A stretch of 64,000 nucleotides of DNA from Zymoseptoria tritici IPO323 (lineage: Eukaryota > Ascomycota > Dothideomycetes > Mycosphaerellales > Mycosphaerellaceae). A program made the position numbers and the translations under genes. This document shows positions 10,079 through 21,566 of the stretch, piece by piece (the stretch's first letter is position 1; every line of letters starts with the position of its first letter). Under the pieces are notes generated by a model. That model worked only from the letters and a program-made list of their open reading frames with translations. It had not been told where the DNA came from and ran no database searches. The stretch covers positions 4,402,001 through 4,466,000 of the forward strand of contig NC_018218.1 in NCBI RefSeq assembly GCF_000219625.1, written 5' to 3'.

Positions 10079-11261
10079 TGTTGTATTGATGAAGGGGACG
10101 ACGGTGGTAACGTATAAGACGACTAAACACGAGGAATGATGAGTTTTGACCAATAGGGGCTGATTTTGGGTGTTCTAGCGGGACTTAGGACGCCAAGGGT
10201 GGAGTCGGCACGCCAGCAGCGAGCGGCAGATGCGGGGCAACATCATGGTAGGGCGCTCGGGACTGTACACAACGTTGTTCGGTCGACAGAACGGATTCTT
10301 TCGCTATAGGGGCTAGAACTGGGGAGACCGCTACGAAGGACGTTGTCATGCCTCTGGCATACTGTTTACGCTTCGTACACATGCACTGCGAGGCTTGAAA
10401 GCCATAGGGTTCGCCCAGTGCGAATTTCAAGAAGCAAGGTTCAGATTTTCGCTTCCCCGCTGGCTGCGTGCCCGACCCAGCTTTCGGCGGTATCGGTACC
10501 AAATATCGTTCCAACAACGCTACAGACGCTGTCTATAACACATATGTAAGACGATAGAGTCACTGTGCTAAGTGCATGTTGTGTTCTCGTTTTGTTGCGT
10601 TGGTTCGTCGTCGGAAGTGGTCGGAAATGGCAAGCTGAGGTCGGCGCCAAGCCTTGCTAAAATTAGAGTTACTTCCACGTGAATGCAATGGGCCTGCGAG
10701 AGCTCCAGACTTCTTCAACTTCATCAATGTCGCCCATGGCTCCATCAAGGAGGCCTCTCTCTTTCACAATTCGGCGTCATCTGCGCGGCACCTCATCATC
10801 AGTTTCCTTCTCCGACCTGAATACGGAATGTTTCACGGCCCAGAAATGACACAGTCATGACTCTGATCGATCAAAAGGTCGGAAGATTGCAGCAATTGGG
10901 ACCACTTCACCGACCTTAGATATGTCAGAACTCTCAAGGTAGGGCTTATTGGTGATCTACACAAGCTGTGTTGATGGCACGACCGCCTTTGTGTCGCTTC
11001 ATTTGATGATTGAAGGTGAAGTACTTGAATGCCGATTCCCCGCGGCACGTCTGCATCGGCAATGATCGGACCTCGAGCTTGTCCGATAAGCCAAGTCACT
11101 TGTTCTTCCTCACACATGGTGTCCATTGACAACCGCAGCCATCCTCGCCGCACTCTCCAACCAGCAAATCGGAGTGCGGCCACTTGCCTGATAGAGATTC
11201 TCCAGTGCTTTCGACCCGGCGACACTTCTTCGAGCTTGGTTGCTCTGTGATCAGGCCTAAC
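10079..11261. other. Intergenic between tRNA-Ser and the dihydroorotate dehydrogenase gene
   Basis: No protein gene or structured RNA that I can support; short frames on both strands lack motifs. It includes the promoter and leader of the dihydroorotate dehydrogenase gene. Confidence 0.4.
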
Positions 11262-12266
11262 ATGCCACTTCCTCGGATAAGTCCACCACTCGTCAATTCA
11301 GCGAACCCATGGTGCACGACACGAGAACATCTCCAAAATCTATTCGACTCGACGAACACGGGAGCAATCACAACCCGCACAAGTCTACTCAATGCCTTCA
11401 AGCATGATCCGCGCATCCATCAATTCGCCTTCTTCGATGGCGGCGACCACACATCAATGCTTGATGATTATGAAGAAGCTGAAATTCCGGCCTCCCACGG
11501 CGGCAGCTTGAACACTCTTGGCTATAGTCCAATTTCGCTCACAGCATACCTTGACATGATTGAGATTGTCATCGCGGACTCTAAACTGCCCGACCACATT
11601 CGCAAAAATAAACCAGTCATCATATCGGTGACCGGTAGCTCGGATGCTGTGGTGAAGTGCTACCGCATGATTCAGGACGCTCAGCAGAAGTTATCGAACC
11701 CGCTCTGCATGGAGATCAACCTGTCTTGCCCAAACATACCGGACAAGCCGCCTCCAGCATATTCCAAGCTGGCCCTGATTGAATATTTGCAAGCCGTTGC
11801 AAATGTCCCAAATCCAACAAGCTCCATGAGGGTGGCAATCGGCATCAAGACTCCGCCCTACACCTATCATGACCAATTCCAGATCTTGATCGACGCCTTG
11901 AAGGAGTCAAGCAGCCCAACATGTCCCATCGACTTCATCACGGCAACCAACACTCTGGGCTCGAGTCTACTACTGGGAGACATCGACGGCACTCCAGTAT
12001 TGAGTTCTGCGTCTGGTGCAGGAATTGGAGGCATGGCAGGAACACCTCTTCATCCTCTGGCTTTGGGCAACGTCAGAACAATTCGCACAATGCTTGATCA
12101 ACACGAGGAGCTGAGGACGATAGATGTTATTGGTGTCGGCGGTGTTGGGGACCTAGCTGGGTACATGAGAATGCGCTCAGTCGGCGCAGCCGTTGTCGCG
12201 GTCGGAACTGCTCTTGGGCGAGAAGGTGTGGCAGTGTTTGGGAAAATATTGCAGGCTTCGACATAA
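11262..12266 (+). CDS. Dihydroorotate dehydrogenase, class 1A-like
   Basis: Single exon, 334 aa from ATG 11262; an in-frame ATG at 11184 would add 26 residues that look like leader. The protein is an FMN TIM barrel. NSANPW and the TGAITTRTSL region match the N-terminal FMN/substrate loop. EINLSCPNIPDKPP carries the Cys used as catalytic base in soluble class 1A enzymes, where class 2 has Ser. IGVGGV and VAVGTALGREG form the C-terminal phosphate-binding loops. It has no mitochondrial presequence or membrane helix, unlike class 2. Class 1A enzymes oxidise dihydroorotate to orotate with fumarate in the cytosol. Most filamentous ascomycetes also have a class 2 enzyme for pyrimidine synthesis, so this may be an accessory enzyme or act on a related substrate (inference). 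Confidence 0.85.
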   Translation: MPLPRISPPLVNSANPWCTTREHLQNLFDSTNTGAITTRTSLLNAFKHDPRIHQFAFFDGGDHTSMLDDYEEAEIPASHGGSLNTLGYSPISLTAYLDMIEIVIADSKLPDHIRKNKPVIISVTGSSDAVVKCYRMIQDAQQKLSNPLCMEINLSCPNIPDKPPPAYSKLALIEYLQAVANVPNPTSSMRVAIGIKTPPYTYHDQFQILIDALKESSSPTCPIDFITATNTLGSSLLLGDIDGTPVLSSASGAGIGGMAGTPLHPLALGNVRTIRTMLDQHEELRTIDVIGVGGVGDLAGYMRMRSVGAAVVAVGTALGREGVAVFGKILQAST

Positions 12267-12396
12267 GACGACCATCAACTGATGTACGATTTTGGGGATG
12301 GTCACCAGGGCAATATTCTCTGTTGGCTTTCGTCAATGCTGAATACCCGACAATGCCAGACGAGATTGACATTTCTTTCATCATTCGCAATCACCC

Positions 12397-12412
12397 AACC
12401 CTAACCCTAACC
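12397..12412. repeat. Short interstitial telomere-like repeat
   Basis: AACCCTAACCCTAACC, about 2.7 units of the fungal telomere repeat (TTAGGG)n, between the convergent dihydroorotate dehydrogenase and NIT2 genes. Confidence 0.7.
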
Positions 12413-12495
12413 ATGGTCTAGGGAGGTGTACGCCTACACCACGACGTTCGAGCGGGAAGCAACGAATAGAACAACCCAGAGAGCCTCTTCAGGAC

Positions 12496-13538
12496 TCAGA
12501 CCTCAGGGTAAACATCACTACTCTGTGTCAGCTCAAGCCTCAAGGATCACCATCTCTTGCTGATGACTTACGTTCGCCTCAACAGAGGCATCTGAGTCCT
12601 GACTCGCTTCAATAGCTCAAGGTCGATTTCTGCGAATATGACCTCCGGCTCTTCCTTCTTTTCACCACCGAGCTCAGCAACAACCTCTCCCCAAGGATCA
12701 ATGACGATGCTATGCCCATAGCTTGTTCGCTTCTCGGTGTGCGCACCGACCTGAGCAGCAGCAATAACGTACGACTCGCACTCGATTGCTCGTGCTCGGA
12801 GGAGTGGAAGCCAGTGAGCTTTGCCCGTTGGTACGGTGAATGCCGAAGGATAGAGAAGAACGTCGGCCTTCTGCCTTTTGAGAGCAAGCGCTATCTCTGG
12901 GAAGCGCAGATCAAAGCAGATCATAGAGCCGATCTTCCCCACGGCCGAGTTGAAAGGCGGTAAGATCTTATTGCCCGGCTCGGTCACGTTGCTCTCCTTC
13001 ATGATCGGACCTCCCTCGATTTCCAAGTCAAAGAGGTGCACTTTCTGGTATCGGTGGGCGATTTGACCCTTCTCATCGATCCACAGAAGGGTGTTCTTGA
13101 TTCGCTTGCTGTTTGGGTCCTCACTCGGCTCATGAACTCCGACAGATATTGGCAACGAGTGCTTCTTTGCCTCTTCTTGCAAGCCGAGAAGGAAAGGCGA
13201 AGAGCTCGCAGGTTTACACAATGACAATGTCTCGTCTGGTGAGCCACCGATGTAGTCACTTGCTTCGGGGAGGAAGAGTGCCTACATGAGGTAGATCAGC
13301 AATGGAATTTGCACTCGACGGCGTGCGCTTACCTTTGCCCCACCGGCGATTGCCCTTTTTATCACCACGCGGCACTGGGCAAGATTGTGGACCATAGACG
13401 GAGTGGAACTGTCGGACATCAGTGTGAAAACCTACGAGTGAACACGGACTTGAGCGGCACCATATTTGACCGACAGCCTACAAGAGTCAGGTCTGAATAC
13501 ATGATGCTTCATGGGACACTTATTACCGCAACGGCCAT
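12496..13538 (-). CDS. NIT2: NIT2-like deaminated glutathione amidase (nitrilase family)
   Basis: Five exons: 13538-13527 (12 nt), 13477-13461 (17 nt), 13408-13333, 13281-12572 and 12517-12496 (22 nt), giving 278 aa. Splicing restores AVGQICSTPSMVHNLAQC and a C-terminal RRTDVYPEV, both typical of the family. The nitrilase triad is visible: Glu in ALFLPEASDYIGG, Lys in YQKVHLFDLE and Cys in MICFDLRFPE. GHSIVIDPWGEVVAE is the conserved C-terminal strand. Closest to yeast Nit2/animal NIT1, which hydrolyse deaminated glutathione, a side product of transaminases. It is probably cytosolic or mitochondrial, with no clear presequence. It ends tail to tail with the dihydroorotate dehydrogenase gene. 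The first intron's donor (GTAATA) is weak, but phase and homology support it. Confidence 0.88.
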
Positions 13539-13751
13539 CTTATCTCGCTGCGGAAGAAAGACGCAATTACGCTGCTAAATATCCACCACGATCAAGCTTG
13601 TGATCTCACCGCAAATCGCAAGGTGCCTCCCACAAGTGCAAGCTACCTGGGATTGGATGTTCTTGTCGGTCAATGCAAGCTAATCTTGGAAAATCGAAGC
13701 TGAAACGACTCGCTGACATGAAGCCTATTTTGCCGAGCGGTGCTTAAAGAG

Positions 13752-14293
13752 TTAGCCCGAAGGGCTAAGTCGCATTCGGCATAGCACCGGCTCCGGCCGA
13801 AAGTTTAGGGTCGATGTAACGATGCTTAGCGTTTGACTTTATTTACTTTACTATTGTTCTTATTATAGTAGCCTTTCTTTTCTATAGTAAGCGTACTAGT
13901 TAGTAACGGAAGTCGTAGCCCTACTATTGTAGAAGAATACCTAGAGGTACATAGCTTAAGCTGCGTCGATATAAGAAGGGTCTATAGCCCGCCCGGCCTC
14001 TTTTGTTCGATTCTTTTTCTAAAGTAGCGCGCCCGGTGCAATTGTTTTGTAAGGTAGTAGTAGCCCTTTAGATAACAATTCGACTAGGCAGAATAAGGTA
14101 GAGCAGATTTCAGATAGAGGTAGAGCGAAATTTAGATAGAGGAGCAAATTTCAGATAGAGGTAGAGCGAAATTTAGATAGAGGATCACGTAGGGTGCGGC
14201 ACGTAACGGACCTTTTCAACTTTGGCTGTGAGCTAATTAAACCTTATTCGTTTTTTCAAAAGCAGTCGACTATTATAGGCCCTTCGGGCTAAT
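13752..14293. mobile_element. MITE-like element with short terminal inverted repeats
   Basis: The 13-bp TTAGCCCGAAGGG at 13752-13764 recurs inverted at 14281-14293. The interior is TA-rich with stop-laden TAG/TAC runs, like the RIP-mutated elements elsewhere in the window. It has no coding remnant. Near its right half are two 41-bp tandem copies (next entry). No clear target duplication was found, so the ends are tentative. Confidence 0.45.
14103..14184. repeat. Two tandem 41-bp direct repeats
   Basis: Copies at 14103-14143 and 14144-14184 differ at one base (GCAG versus GCAA at the start). Each holds two related half-units around AGATAGAGG. They lie inside the MITE-like element. Confidence 0.8.
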
Positions 14294-14976
14294 AAGCACA
14301 ACTCAGTCTGATCTCGAGACGGGAAGGTCGCTCTCTACGACACAACTCACATCATCTCACCACCAAATCGCGGTGGAAGAGATCGCAAGTCATCAGCTTT
14401 TATCCTCCTCCCGCCACAATCGCGAATGGTCAGCATGTCTTGGGCCTTGACCAGCGATCTCGACACCGATATGCCGGAACGGATCTCTTTCAAGGATCAC
14501 CATGCATCATTAAGCTCCGATCTACCATGTTCGTTGCGAGCGGTGCCCATGCTCATTCGGTCTGATGATCATCCTTGTGGCGTTCCCGATTGGCATCGTG
14601 TGCTGTTCTGCGGGATCACTGAGCTGGTACCTTATTATTCACTCTTCTATTCGCCGATCTGATGGCAGACGACCTCACCGCCTTCTCTCGCTCGCTCACG
14701 AGCAACTCTGACCGGATGCGAACACTCCAATATCATCGCAAATGCTTCCGAAGCTCAAGTCTCTTCGATCCCGGTCCTTGTCAAGTCTTGCCAATCACGT
14801 TACTTGCCGAAAGCGAGCCTCACTTTTCCTAGGATGGTCGCACCATCTGATCGAAGCTCACTGTTCGTCACCCGCGCACGAGGATGCCGGAAGGCTCATA
14901 CGTCCGAGTACATAGTTAACATCGCAGACGCTGCTGATCGGCCGACTTTCGTGACACTCTCGTCAATCCGCTCAAG
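14294..14976. other. Upstream region of the ferric reductase gene
   Basis: No gene seen. A 78-codon frame at 14426 lacks motifs. TGATCATCC- and GATC-rich stretches occur, but no iron-regulatory GATA-pair (SreA-type ATCWGATAA) was recognised. Confidence 0.35.
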
Positions 14977-17364
14977 ATGGCACGCTGGACAGTCTCATCC
15001 TTAGCATTGGGTCTTAACATTCTGTTGGTGTTCTTCACATCAAATGTCACCGCCGCAAGCTACCCTGTGCAGCAATACAAATGGTACAGAAACTACTATC
15101 CGCTACCGGAACAATACTGCATCTACGGTACACTACGCCCCAGCTGCCTGATTGTCACTGACACCGAGCTAATCGTTTCACGGCAGGCTGTCAAGGCACA
15201 CTCAACTACGTCAAGTTCAACTTCACGCCCATCAGCACCGACATCAACGGCTACCTGCTGAACAGGTGCTCCAACAAACTCCTGCTCAACTCAATATTGT
15301 ACTGCGGCCAGAAGTACTGCACTCCTCGGGAAGTTCGCGAGGGGCGCAAGGCCCTCGCACGAGATTGTGATCAGATCGGACTGCCATACCCTACTATCGA
15401 GGACGCCCGACTGTCGGACGAAGCACTGAACAACATCCTCGTATTGAACTATACTGCCGGACTGGCCACTGCGAACGCTCCGCTCGGTCCAGGAGTTGCG
15501 GCAATCCCAGACTTAGACTGGCACACACGATCGGAAAGGACCGTGGACGCGCAGTACTTCAACTATGACCTCAGCTTCGACTTCAGTTTTGCCTTGATCG
15601 GTTTCTGGGGCCTCGTGATTGTCGTTGGCATGGTCTATCGCATTCTGGTGTACATGGGCAAACCGGTCGACGGGTGTTCATCGTCGAGCTGGTGGCTGTG
15701 GGTTCGCAGGACGCTCATATTACCGGCAACTTTCGGTCAGAAGCAAGCAGAAGCGGTCGCTCATGCTTTTACCATTCCACCGAGACTCGAAACTCTCCTG
15801 CTGACCCTCTACCTTGTCATAAATATCGTCATGTGCTTTCCTAGCTATGACATCTTCACTGGTAACTTATAGTGAGTCCTTGCAGCCGGTGGTTGACAGC
15901 GTCTATGTACTGACCTATTCGCAGCTATCCAGAAAAGCGAGTTCAGCTCGCTCGCTACATTGGTGACCGCACAGGCTTTTTGTCATTTGCTCAGCTACCC
16001 ATGGTCTGGGTCTTTTCGGCGCGCAATGAGCCTTTCATGTGGCTGACAGGCTGGTCAGTGCGACCATATCGCTACATCTTAACACGGTACACTGACAAAT
16101 CTCCAGGTCGTATGCGACATTCAACCGTTTCCACCGATGGATCGCCCGCATATCGGTACTGCACGCCGTCGTCCATTCGATTGCTTACTCCTTCTATGCG
16201 GCCTGGACGAGCACTTATGTATCCTCGTGGAAGGAAGTGTACTGGTGGGCCGGCGGCATTGCCACGATCGTCATGTGTCTGATGCTCCCGGCTTCCTCCT
16301 ATGTTTTCCGGCAACGCTGCTACGAACTCTTTCTCGCTGTTCACATCTTGGCGGCGTTGTTGTCTCTCATCACGCTCTGGTACCACGTGCGCATCTTCAA
16401 TGGCCAGTTCAATTACTTCCTGTACCCATGCATCGGCATCTGGGCGCTGGATCGCTTACTGCGAATCGTTCGAACGACAGCCCTCTCGGTCATGCCACGC
16501 TTCGCGAAGGGAGCCAAGGCCACGGTTACATACAACCACAGCACCGATCTGATTCGAATGGACATCAGCGAATTTCTCCCAAAGACAGACATTGTCCCTG
16601 GACGCTACTACTACTTGTATATCCCGGGAAACATTCGCGGGTGGGAGAGCCATCCCTTCACATTGTGTTCCTGGCGACGGCCGGCCTCTTCACCATCGGC
16701 ATCACCGCGCACATCGGCCGCTGACAAGCAAATACACGCTTCAGTGCGAAAGTCTCCCGACGACTACCACTATTGTAGCACGGCTCATACTCTCCTCATT
16801 CGCCCTCACCAAGGCATGACCCGCCGACTTGAACGGAAGCTTTCTCTTGCACCTGAGAACATCGTCTCAAGCCGCGAGACAGTCTTCCTCGAAGGCCCGT
16901 ATGGCGTACCTGTCGACCTCTCGACCTACTCCGACATACTCATCCTGTGCGGAGGCTCTGGCATTGCTGCCGCAATCTCTCACACCCACCACATCATCAC
17001 TGCGAATTCCACCTCCCGCATCCACATCGCTTGGGCTAGTCCTCGGCGTGATCTGCCCGATGACGTGTGCGCCAACGAGCTGGCGGAGGTCATACACACT
17101 GATCGAGTGCACATGACAGTCTATCTGACTGCTTCCGCGGTAGCAGACAAGGACGAGGATCAGCAACTTCCATACGAGACTCTCCATGGACGACCGAACT
17201 TCGAAGCGATCATTAGGCACAGAAGGAGCCTCGCGACGAGTAGTTTGGCCGTGGTCAGCTGTGGCAAGGCACAAATGAGTGATGATTGTCGGGCGGCAGT
17301 CGCCAAGGTGCTGGGCAGTAAAGGGAGCCCGGTTGGGTACTACAACGCGACGATGATATGGTGA
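14977..17364 (+). CDS. Ferric reductase-type transmembrane oxidoreductase (FRE family)
   Basis: Exons 14977-15127, 15187-15871, 15925-16053 and 16107-17364 give 740 aa; introns are 59, 53 and 53 nt. A signal peptide (ALGLNILLVFFTSNVTA) leads a Cys-containing extracellular N domain (YCIYGCQGTLNY, LYCGQKYCTP). The ferric-reductase membrane core follows, with haem-ligand His candidates in SVLHAVVHSIAY and ELFLAVHILAAL. Next come the FAD-binding HPFTLCSW and an NADPH-type half with LILCGGSGIAA and a late SCGKAQMSDDCR. FRE proteins pass electrons from cytosolic NADPH across the plasma membrane to Fe(III) or Cu(II). The C terminus YYNATMIW is not the usual aromatic FxESF-W end but is in the right place. 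The third intron uses a GTCAGT donor. Confidence 0.9.
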
Positions 17365-19648
17365 GCTCCTAGATATCTCAATGCGAGTCGCGACTCACTC
17401 CAAGCTCGAAGTCGGGATGTGTTCAGTGATTCAATCTCTCATAAACCCCTGTAACAAAGCCGCCAAGATGTCCAGCTTACATAACCCGCGCTAAGCAATT
17501 CGGATCTCTCGCAGAAATCTTCAACCTTCGTCTTTCGCGATATCACAACTCTATCACCACACCCACCCACTCACTCGAATATGATCTTTCGCCATCGCCA
17601 TACGGAGTGCAGACCGTAACAATAATGGTCACTGTCTTCAGGACTCTGGAACACGTCAACGGTTGATCTCGCGTCCGGGACGCCCATTGAGCTTCATTCG
17701 CAGCCAGGTAGGCTTCCACCAGTTCCTCCTCTTCATCCACCAATGATGTTACAACACGAACAATCCAAAGCCTATAACGTCATGAAGGATTCAAATAACT
17801 CTAGAATTACACTGAGACTCGACCGCCCAATGCCTACATTGAAAGGAACTCCAACATCTGGTCAAGCGCTGACTTTCGATCACAGACCAAGCATGTAGTC
17901 CATCGCTGCTGGCTGCTCGCATGGCCGACGTTCTTCAATGGACGGTCGGCACACATCGAAAAGGTATGCTATTTACATTCCACTTCACCAACCTCACTCC
18001 CCGCGTTGATGATTATACACCATGATCAAAGGATGGCATTCCTCGATCGGAAGATACAAATGTCGACAACCACATATTCAAGTTTCAGCCTTATATGAAA
18101 CGCACTGCTCTCATCAATCCGTCATCCACGAACAAGATGAAGCGCGAACTTTGCTGACAGTTCCAAATCAGGTACATCACACGTCCACCCTACCTCCATT
18201 CGTCCAAAGATGAGACCTACAACGCAACGGGCGGACAGACTCTCCAAGCTTGGTTTCCACCAAAATCAGGGCGTACAAACCCTGCGGATTCTTTGGCGAG
18301 GAGATGAATGTTGAGAAAGCGTCAACTGATTCCAACAATCGCATTCTACCTTGAAGCCAAACCACATTTGCAATCTGGCGTTAAACTGACTGATTGTCTC
18401 TCCAGGTACACATCTCTCAATCCACTTCACTTCCACAATGATGATCAATATTCACACTGTTTGAGCGGTCCATTGCCTAATGTGCATGTGTCCGCATTGA
18501 AACACAAAACACTGAAAATGTGAGCATGTGTCGTATACTCCATTATGCTTGCTCATGCTAATTGATCAACAGTCTGAGATCCGAAACAACAGACACACGC
18601 CACTACACATAAATCCATGCGAATCCGCAGCTGACTTGTTCACAGGTAAGCATCATCGCACCATCACGCCTCTGAATGATGATCACCTTTGCCTTGAATG
18701 GTCCATGTGTAACGAACATGACACCTCGATGATGGCTTAAAATGATTTAATGAGCCTGACTTGCACTCTCGACAACCCGATACCACCTCTTGCATACCAG
18801 CGGAATGTTCACTGACCAGCTCTGTTGGTTCAGGTAATTCTCTGTTATCCAAAGCAGCAATGCTACGCGCTCTTGTATGTTGTCTTCCTTCTTTGAGGTG
18901 CGCGATGCCGAATGAGCAAAATTTCACTGGCAGATTTCTATGAGCCTTTATTAAATCAAAATCTTTGACGGAAACCAAAACACCTTCCTCTTTTCAATCC
19001 TGAGCACTTTTGGCATGTACTGATTCGCGGCTCAGTACACAAGAAGAAAAGTCCGGTATTGGCACCAATTTGCGGCATTACAATCACATCGCTCGCATCA
19101 CGCCAGCGTCTGCAACGCGCAATGCGTTGTACCGGAGTCCACAATATATAGCAAACGCAATAGTCAAGTCTGCCACCATTTTTCGTCTACACAATCAGTC
19201 GCTCTAGCTGCAACCAACGCTCACGGATGTTGGTGAAACTGCCTCAACGCTGATCTTAGATTAGCACGAGCTACACCACTACAACATCACTCGATAAGAT
19301 AGCAGCAGGCAAGAGGCAAGACGACGATAAAAAGACGGCTGGAGAGCCAGGAGGCCTGGAAAGTCCCTCAGACGACCCCACGTGCTCCCAGTCGCATGTC
19401 CCCATTCACGTCCATGATTGGCCAGAACCTTGAACATCCCCAAGTCGCTCGTGCCTTTGCGGCGAATGGAGCACGCGACCATGGAAACGTGCGTACTTCT
19501 GCCACCGCAAAGGTAGTTGTGCTCTTCAAGATGCTGCTGTTATCAAATGTCGTCGATACCACGTCGTGGGGAATCTCCCCTCGCTCCCTACGCCGAGCAG
19601 CTCTTCTACGCCCGTCGCCCATTACCTGATATCAGCGGAAGAGCAGTC
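17365..19648. other. Long intergenic region upstream of the bHLH gene
   Basis: 2.3 kb without a supported gene. It is pyrimidine/AC-rich with only short frames. Such a long upstream region is common for fungal transcription factors and may hold a long leader with introns or upstream ORFs, but I see no decisive signal. Confidence 0.4.
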
Positions 19649-20959
19649 ATGCCTCGTCCCAATCCTCCACCCACTCCGGGCTCTTCTAGCGATATTCGCG
19701 GCAAAGAGGGCGCTCACACAGCACCTGTCTTCACCCTTCCGCCTACGGCCTTTCAAGAGCCTGACCGTGCGAGCACCAGCTCCGCAGCATCTTCAAACAA
19801 TGGTTCGGATTCGTCGTATCGCCCAGTCTCTCCAACCTCGACCGAACTACAACGCAAGAGGCCGTCAACTTCGGTGATCACCAAAGATGACTTTGCATTA
19901 CCTCCTCCGCCGACGAGGTCTCGAAAGATCATTCAGATGAAGCCGAAAGAGAGTGAGCCAACCAACAGCTCGTCAAATCAATCCGCCGCGGGCAAGAGTC
20001 AGACTACAACAAGTCAAGCTGCCGGGAAGAAGAAGCAGAACAATGCCGGGTCTACGGCTGCAGGAAGGAAAATTGCACGGAAGACGGCACACAGCTTGAT
20101 CGAACGGAGGAGAAGGTCGAAGATGAACGAGGAGTTTGGTGTGCTGAAAGATATGATTCCAGCTTGCAAGGGCCAGGAAATGCACAAGCTGGCGATATTG
20201 CAGGTAAGGAAGACATACATCAAACTTGTGACAAAGTGTGGGATACTGACGACAACACAGGCAAGTATCGAATACCTTCGATACCTAGAACAATGCGTAG
20301 CCGACCTCCAAGCACAAACCTCTCCTCGCATGCAACCTCAACGCTCGGAGTTCCGCCGAACAGAACGCCAGGAAGAGGAAGACAATGACGAAGAAATGGA
20401 AGACGACAACCAAGACGCTGCCACACCTGGAAGCTCCACTCCTGTCACCGCCACCCTCGGCGGCAACCACTCTCATTCCAACTCCATCATCTCCCTACCT
20501 TCCCTCTCGCAAATCACCACCGCCTCCACCAGCTCTCCTTCCATCTTCTCTGCCGGAGCAGGAGGCCGTCACTACTCCGTCTCGTCCGCCGCCAGTCAAG
20601 CCAGCTACTCGCCTTTCTTCCACTCCAACCAAGCATCGCCCGCCTTTGGTCCGCAACTGCATCACGTCTCGACTGCCCCACCCTTCGGCAGCGCCGCTGC
20701 GTTCGGATTAGGAAGTCCGGCATTAAAACCGTTGGATTCATCAATACAGTCGCATCAGCTGCGAAACATTGCGGAGAACGCTACGGAGCTGACGCAAAGT
20801 TTGCCGCAGACGAAGGTTGCTAGGACGGAGCGGGAGTTGGATCATGAGGCCACTGCGGCGTTGTTGATGTTGAACCACGATCGGAGAAGTTGGCGGGATG
20901 GAGAGACTGGACGGAGTGCAAGCACGGGAATGAGCGTGAAGGATCTATTGAGTGGTTGA
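19649..20959 (+). CDS. bHLH transcription factor
   Basis: Exons 19649-20203 and 20261-20959 give 417 aa. The bHLH domain is at about residues 145-205: basic region and helix 1 in KTAHSLIERRRRSKMNEEF, loop IPACKGQEMHKL, and helix 2 AILQASIEYLRYLEQCV after splicing. The His-Glu-Arg arrangement of HxLIERRRR predicts E-box (CANNTG) binding as a dimer. Flanks are Ser/Pro/Gln-rich, and an acidic run EEEDNDEEMEDDN follows the domain. The 57-nt intron (20204-20260) splits helix 2 and is a multiple of three without stop codons, so unspliced mRNA would add 19 residues there. An in-frame ATG at 19517 could extend the N terminus. It resembles fungal regulators of the S. pombe Esc1 type; targets are unknown. 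Confidence 0.85.
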   Translation: MPRPNPPPTPGSSSDIRGKEGAHTAPVFTLPPTAFQEPDRASTSSAASSNNGSDSSYRPVSPTSTELQRKRPSTSVITKDDFALPPPPTRSRKIIQMKPKESEPTNSSSNQSAAGKSQTTTSQAAGKKKQNNAGSTAAGRKIARKTAHSLIERRRRSKMNEEFGVLKDMIPACKGQEMHKLAILQVRKTYIKLVTKCGILTTTQASIEYLRYLEQCVADLQAQTSPRMQPQRSEFRRTERQEEEDNDEEMEDDNQDAATPGSSTPVTATLGGNHSHSNSIISLPSLSQITTASTSSPSIFSAGAGGRHYSVSSAASQASYSPFFHSNQASPAFGPQLHHVSTAPPFGSAAAFGLGSPALKPLDSSIQSHQLRNIAENATELTQSLPQTKVARTERELDHEATAALLMLNHDRRSWRDGETGRSASTGMSVKDLLSG

Positions 20960-21566
20960 TGGGCTCGAAGTACGCGGAAGAGAATTGGTAGTACGTGGGC
21001 TGGACCGATGCCCGGTCATGAAGGATTATAATGCGTTATGCTTGACTTGCCGACTAGAGACTGCAGTGGATATAGAACGGCACAAAAGTGACCCCTCGCC
21101 AGTTGCCCTCTGTTGTTCCTTCAATCTTAGTTGTCACTTCAAAGTGGACGATTTTGTTCTTGCATTACCGCAAGCCGATCCGTGGCTGGCAGACACGAAC
21201 GAATGGCGCAACGAATGCGAGCACCGCATCAAGACCCGGTGACGTCCTCAAACACGGTTCGTGTTTCGGCTCGATTCGCACAGTGGTTTCTCGAAGCTCA
21301 TGGCCGCTTGCCTGCATTTTCCCGACTGAATCTGTCAACGCAGAATGGCTTCAGCGGAGCTTCAACGTCAGACCGCGAAGTGCGATCAGGGGCGAATAGT
21401 TGGAGAGATCATTGGCAGCAGTGATGATTCCCGTCACACGACCGCCAAACGTTCACCTCATTCAAGATTTTGAGCGGCTTGACGGCGGGGCCTTCATGCT
21501 AGGCATTCGCGGTCGGGTATTCCACAGTGACCTTGAGTTGGTATTCGGAACAGTGGTCCCTTACCC
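20960..21566. other. Convergent intergenic region between the bHLH and SUZ-domain genes
   Basis: About 600 bp between two 3' ends, holding their 3' UTRs. No gene or structured element recognised. Confidence 0.4.

Noticed and set aside
14103..14184. CRISPR-like direct repeats
   Set aside because: Only two adjoining copies without spacers, in a eukaryotic setting; a simple tandem duplication.
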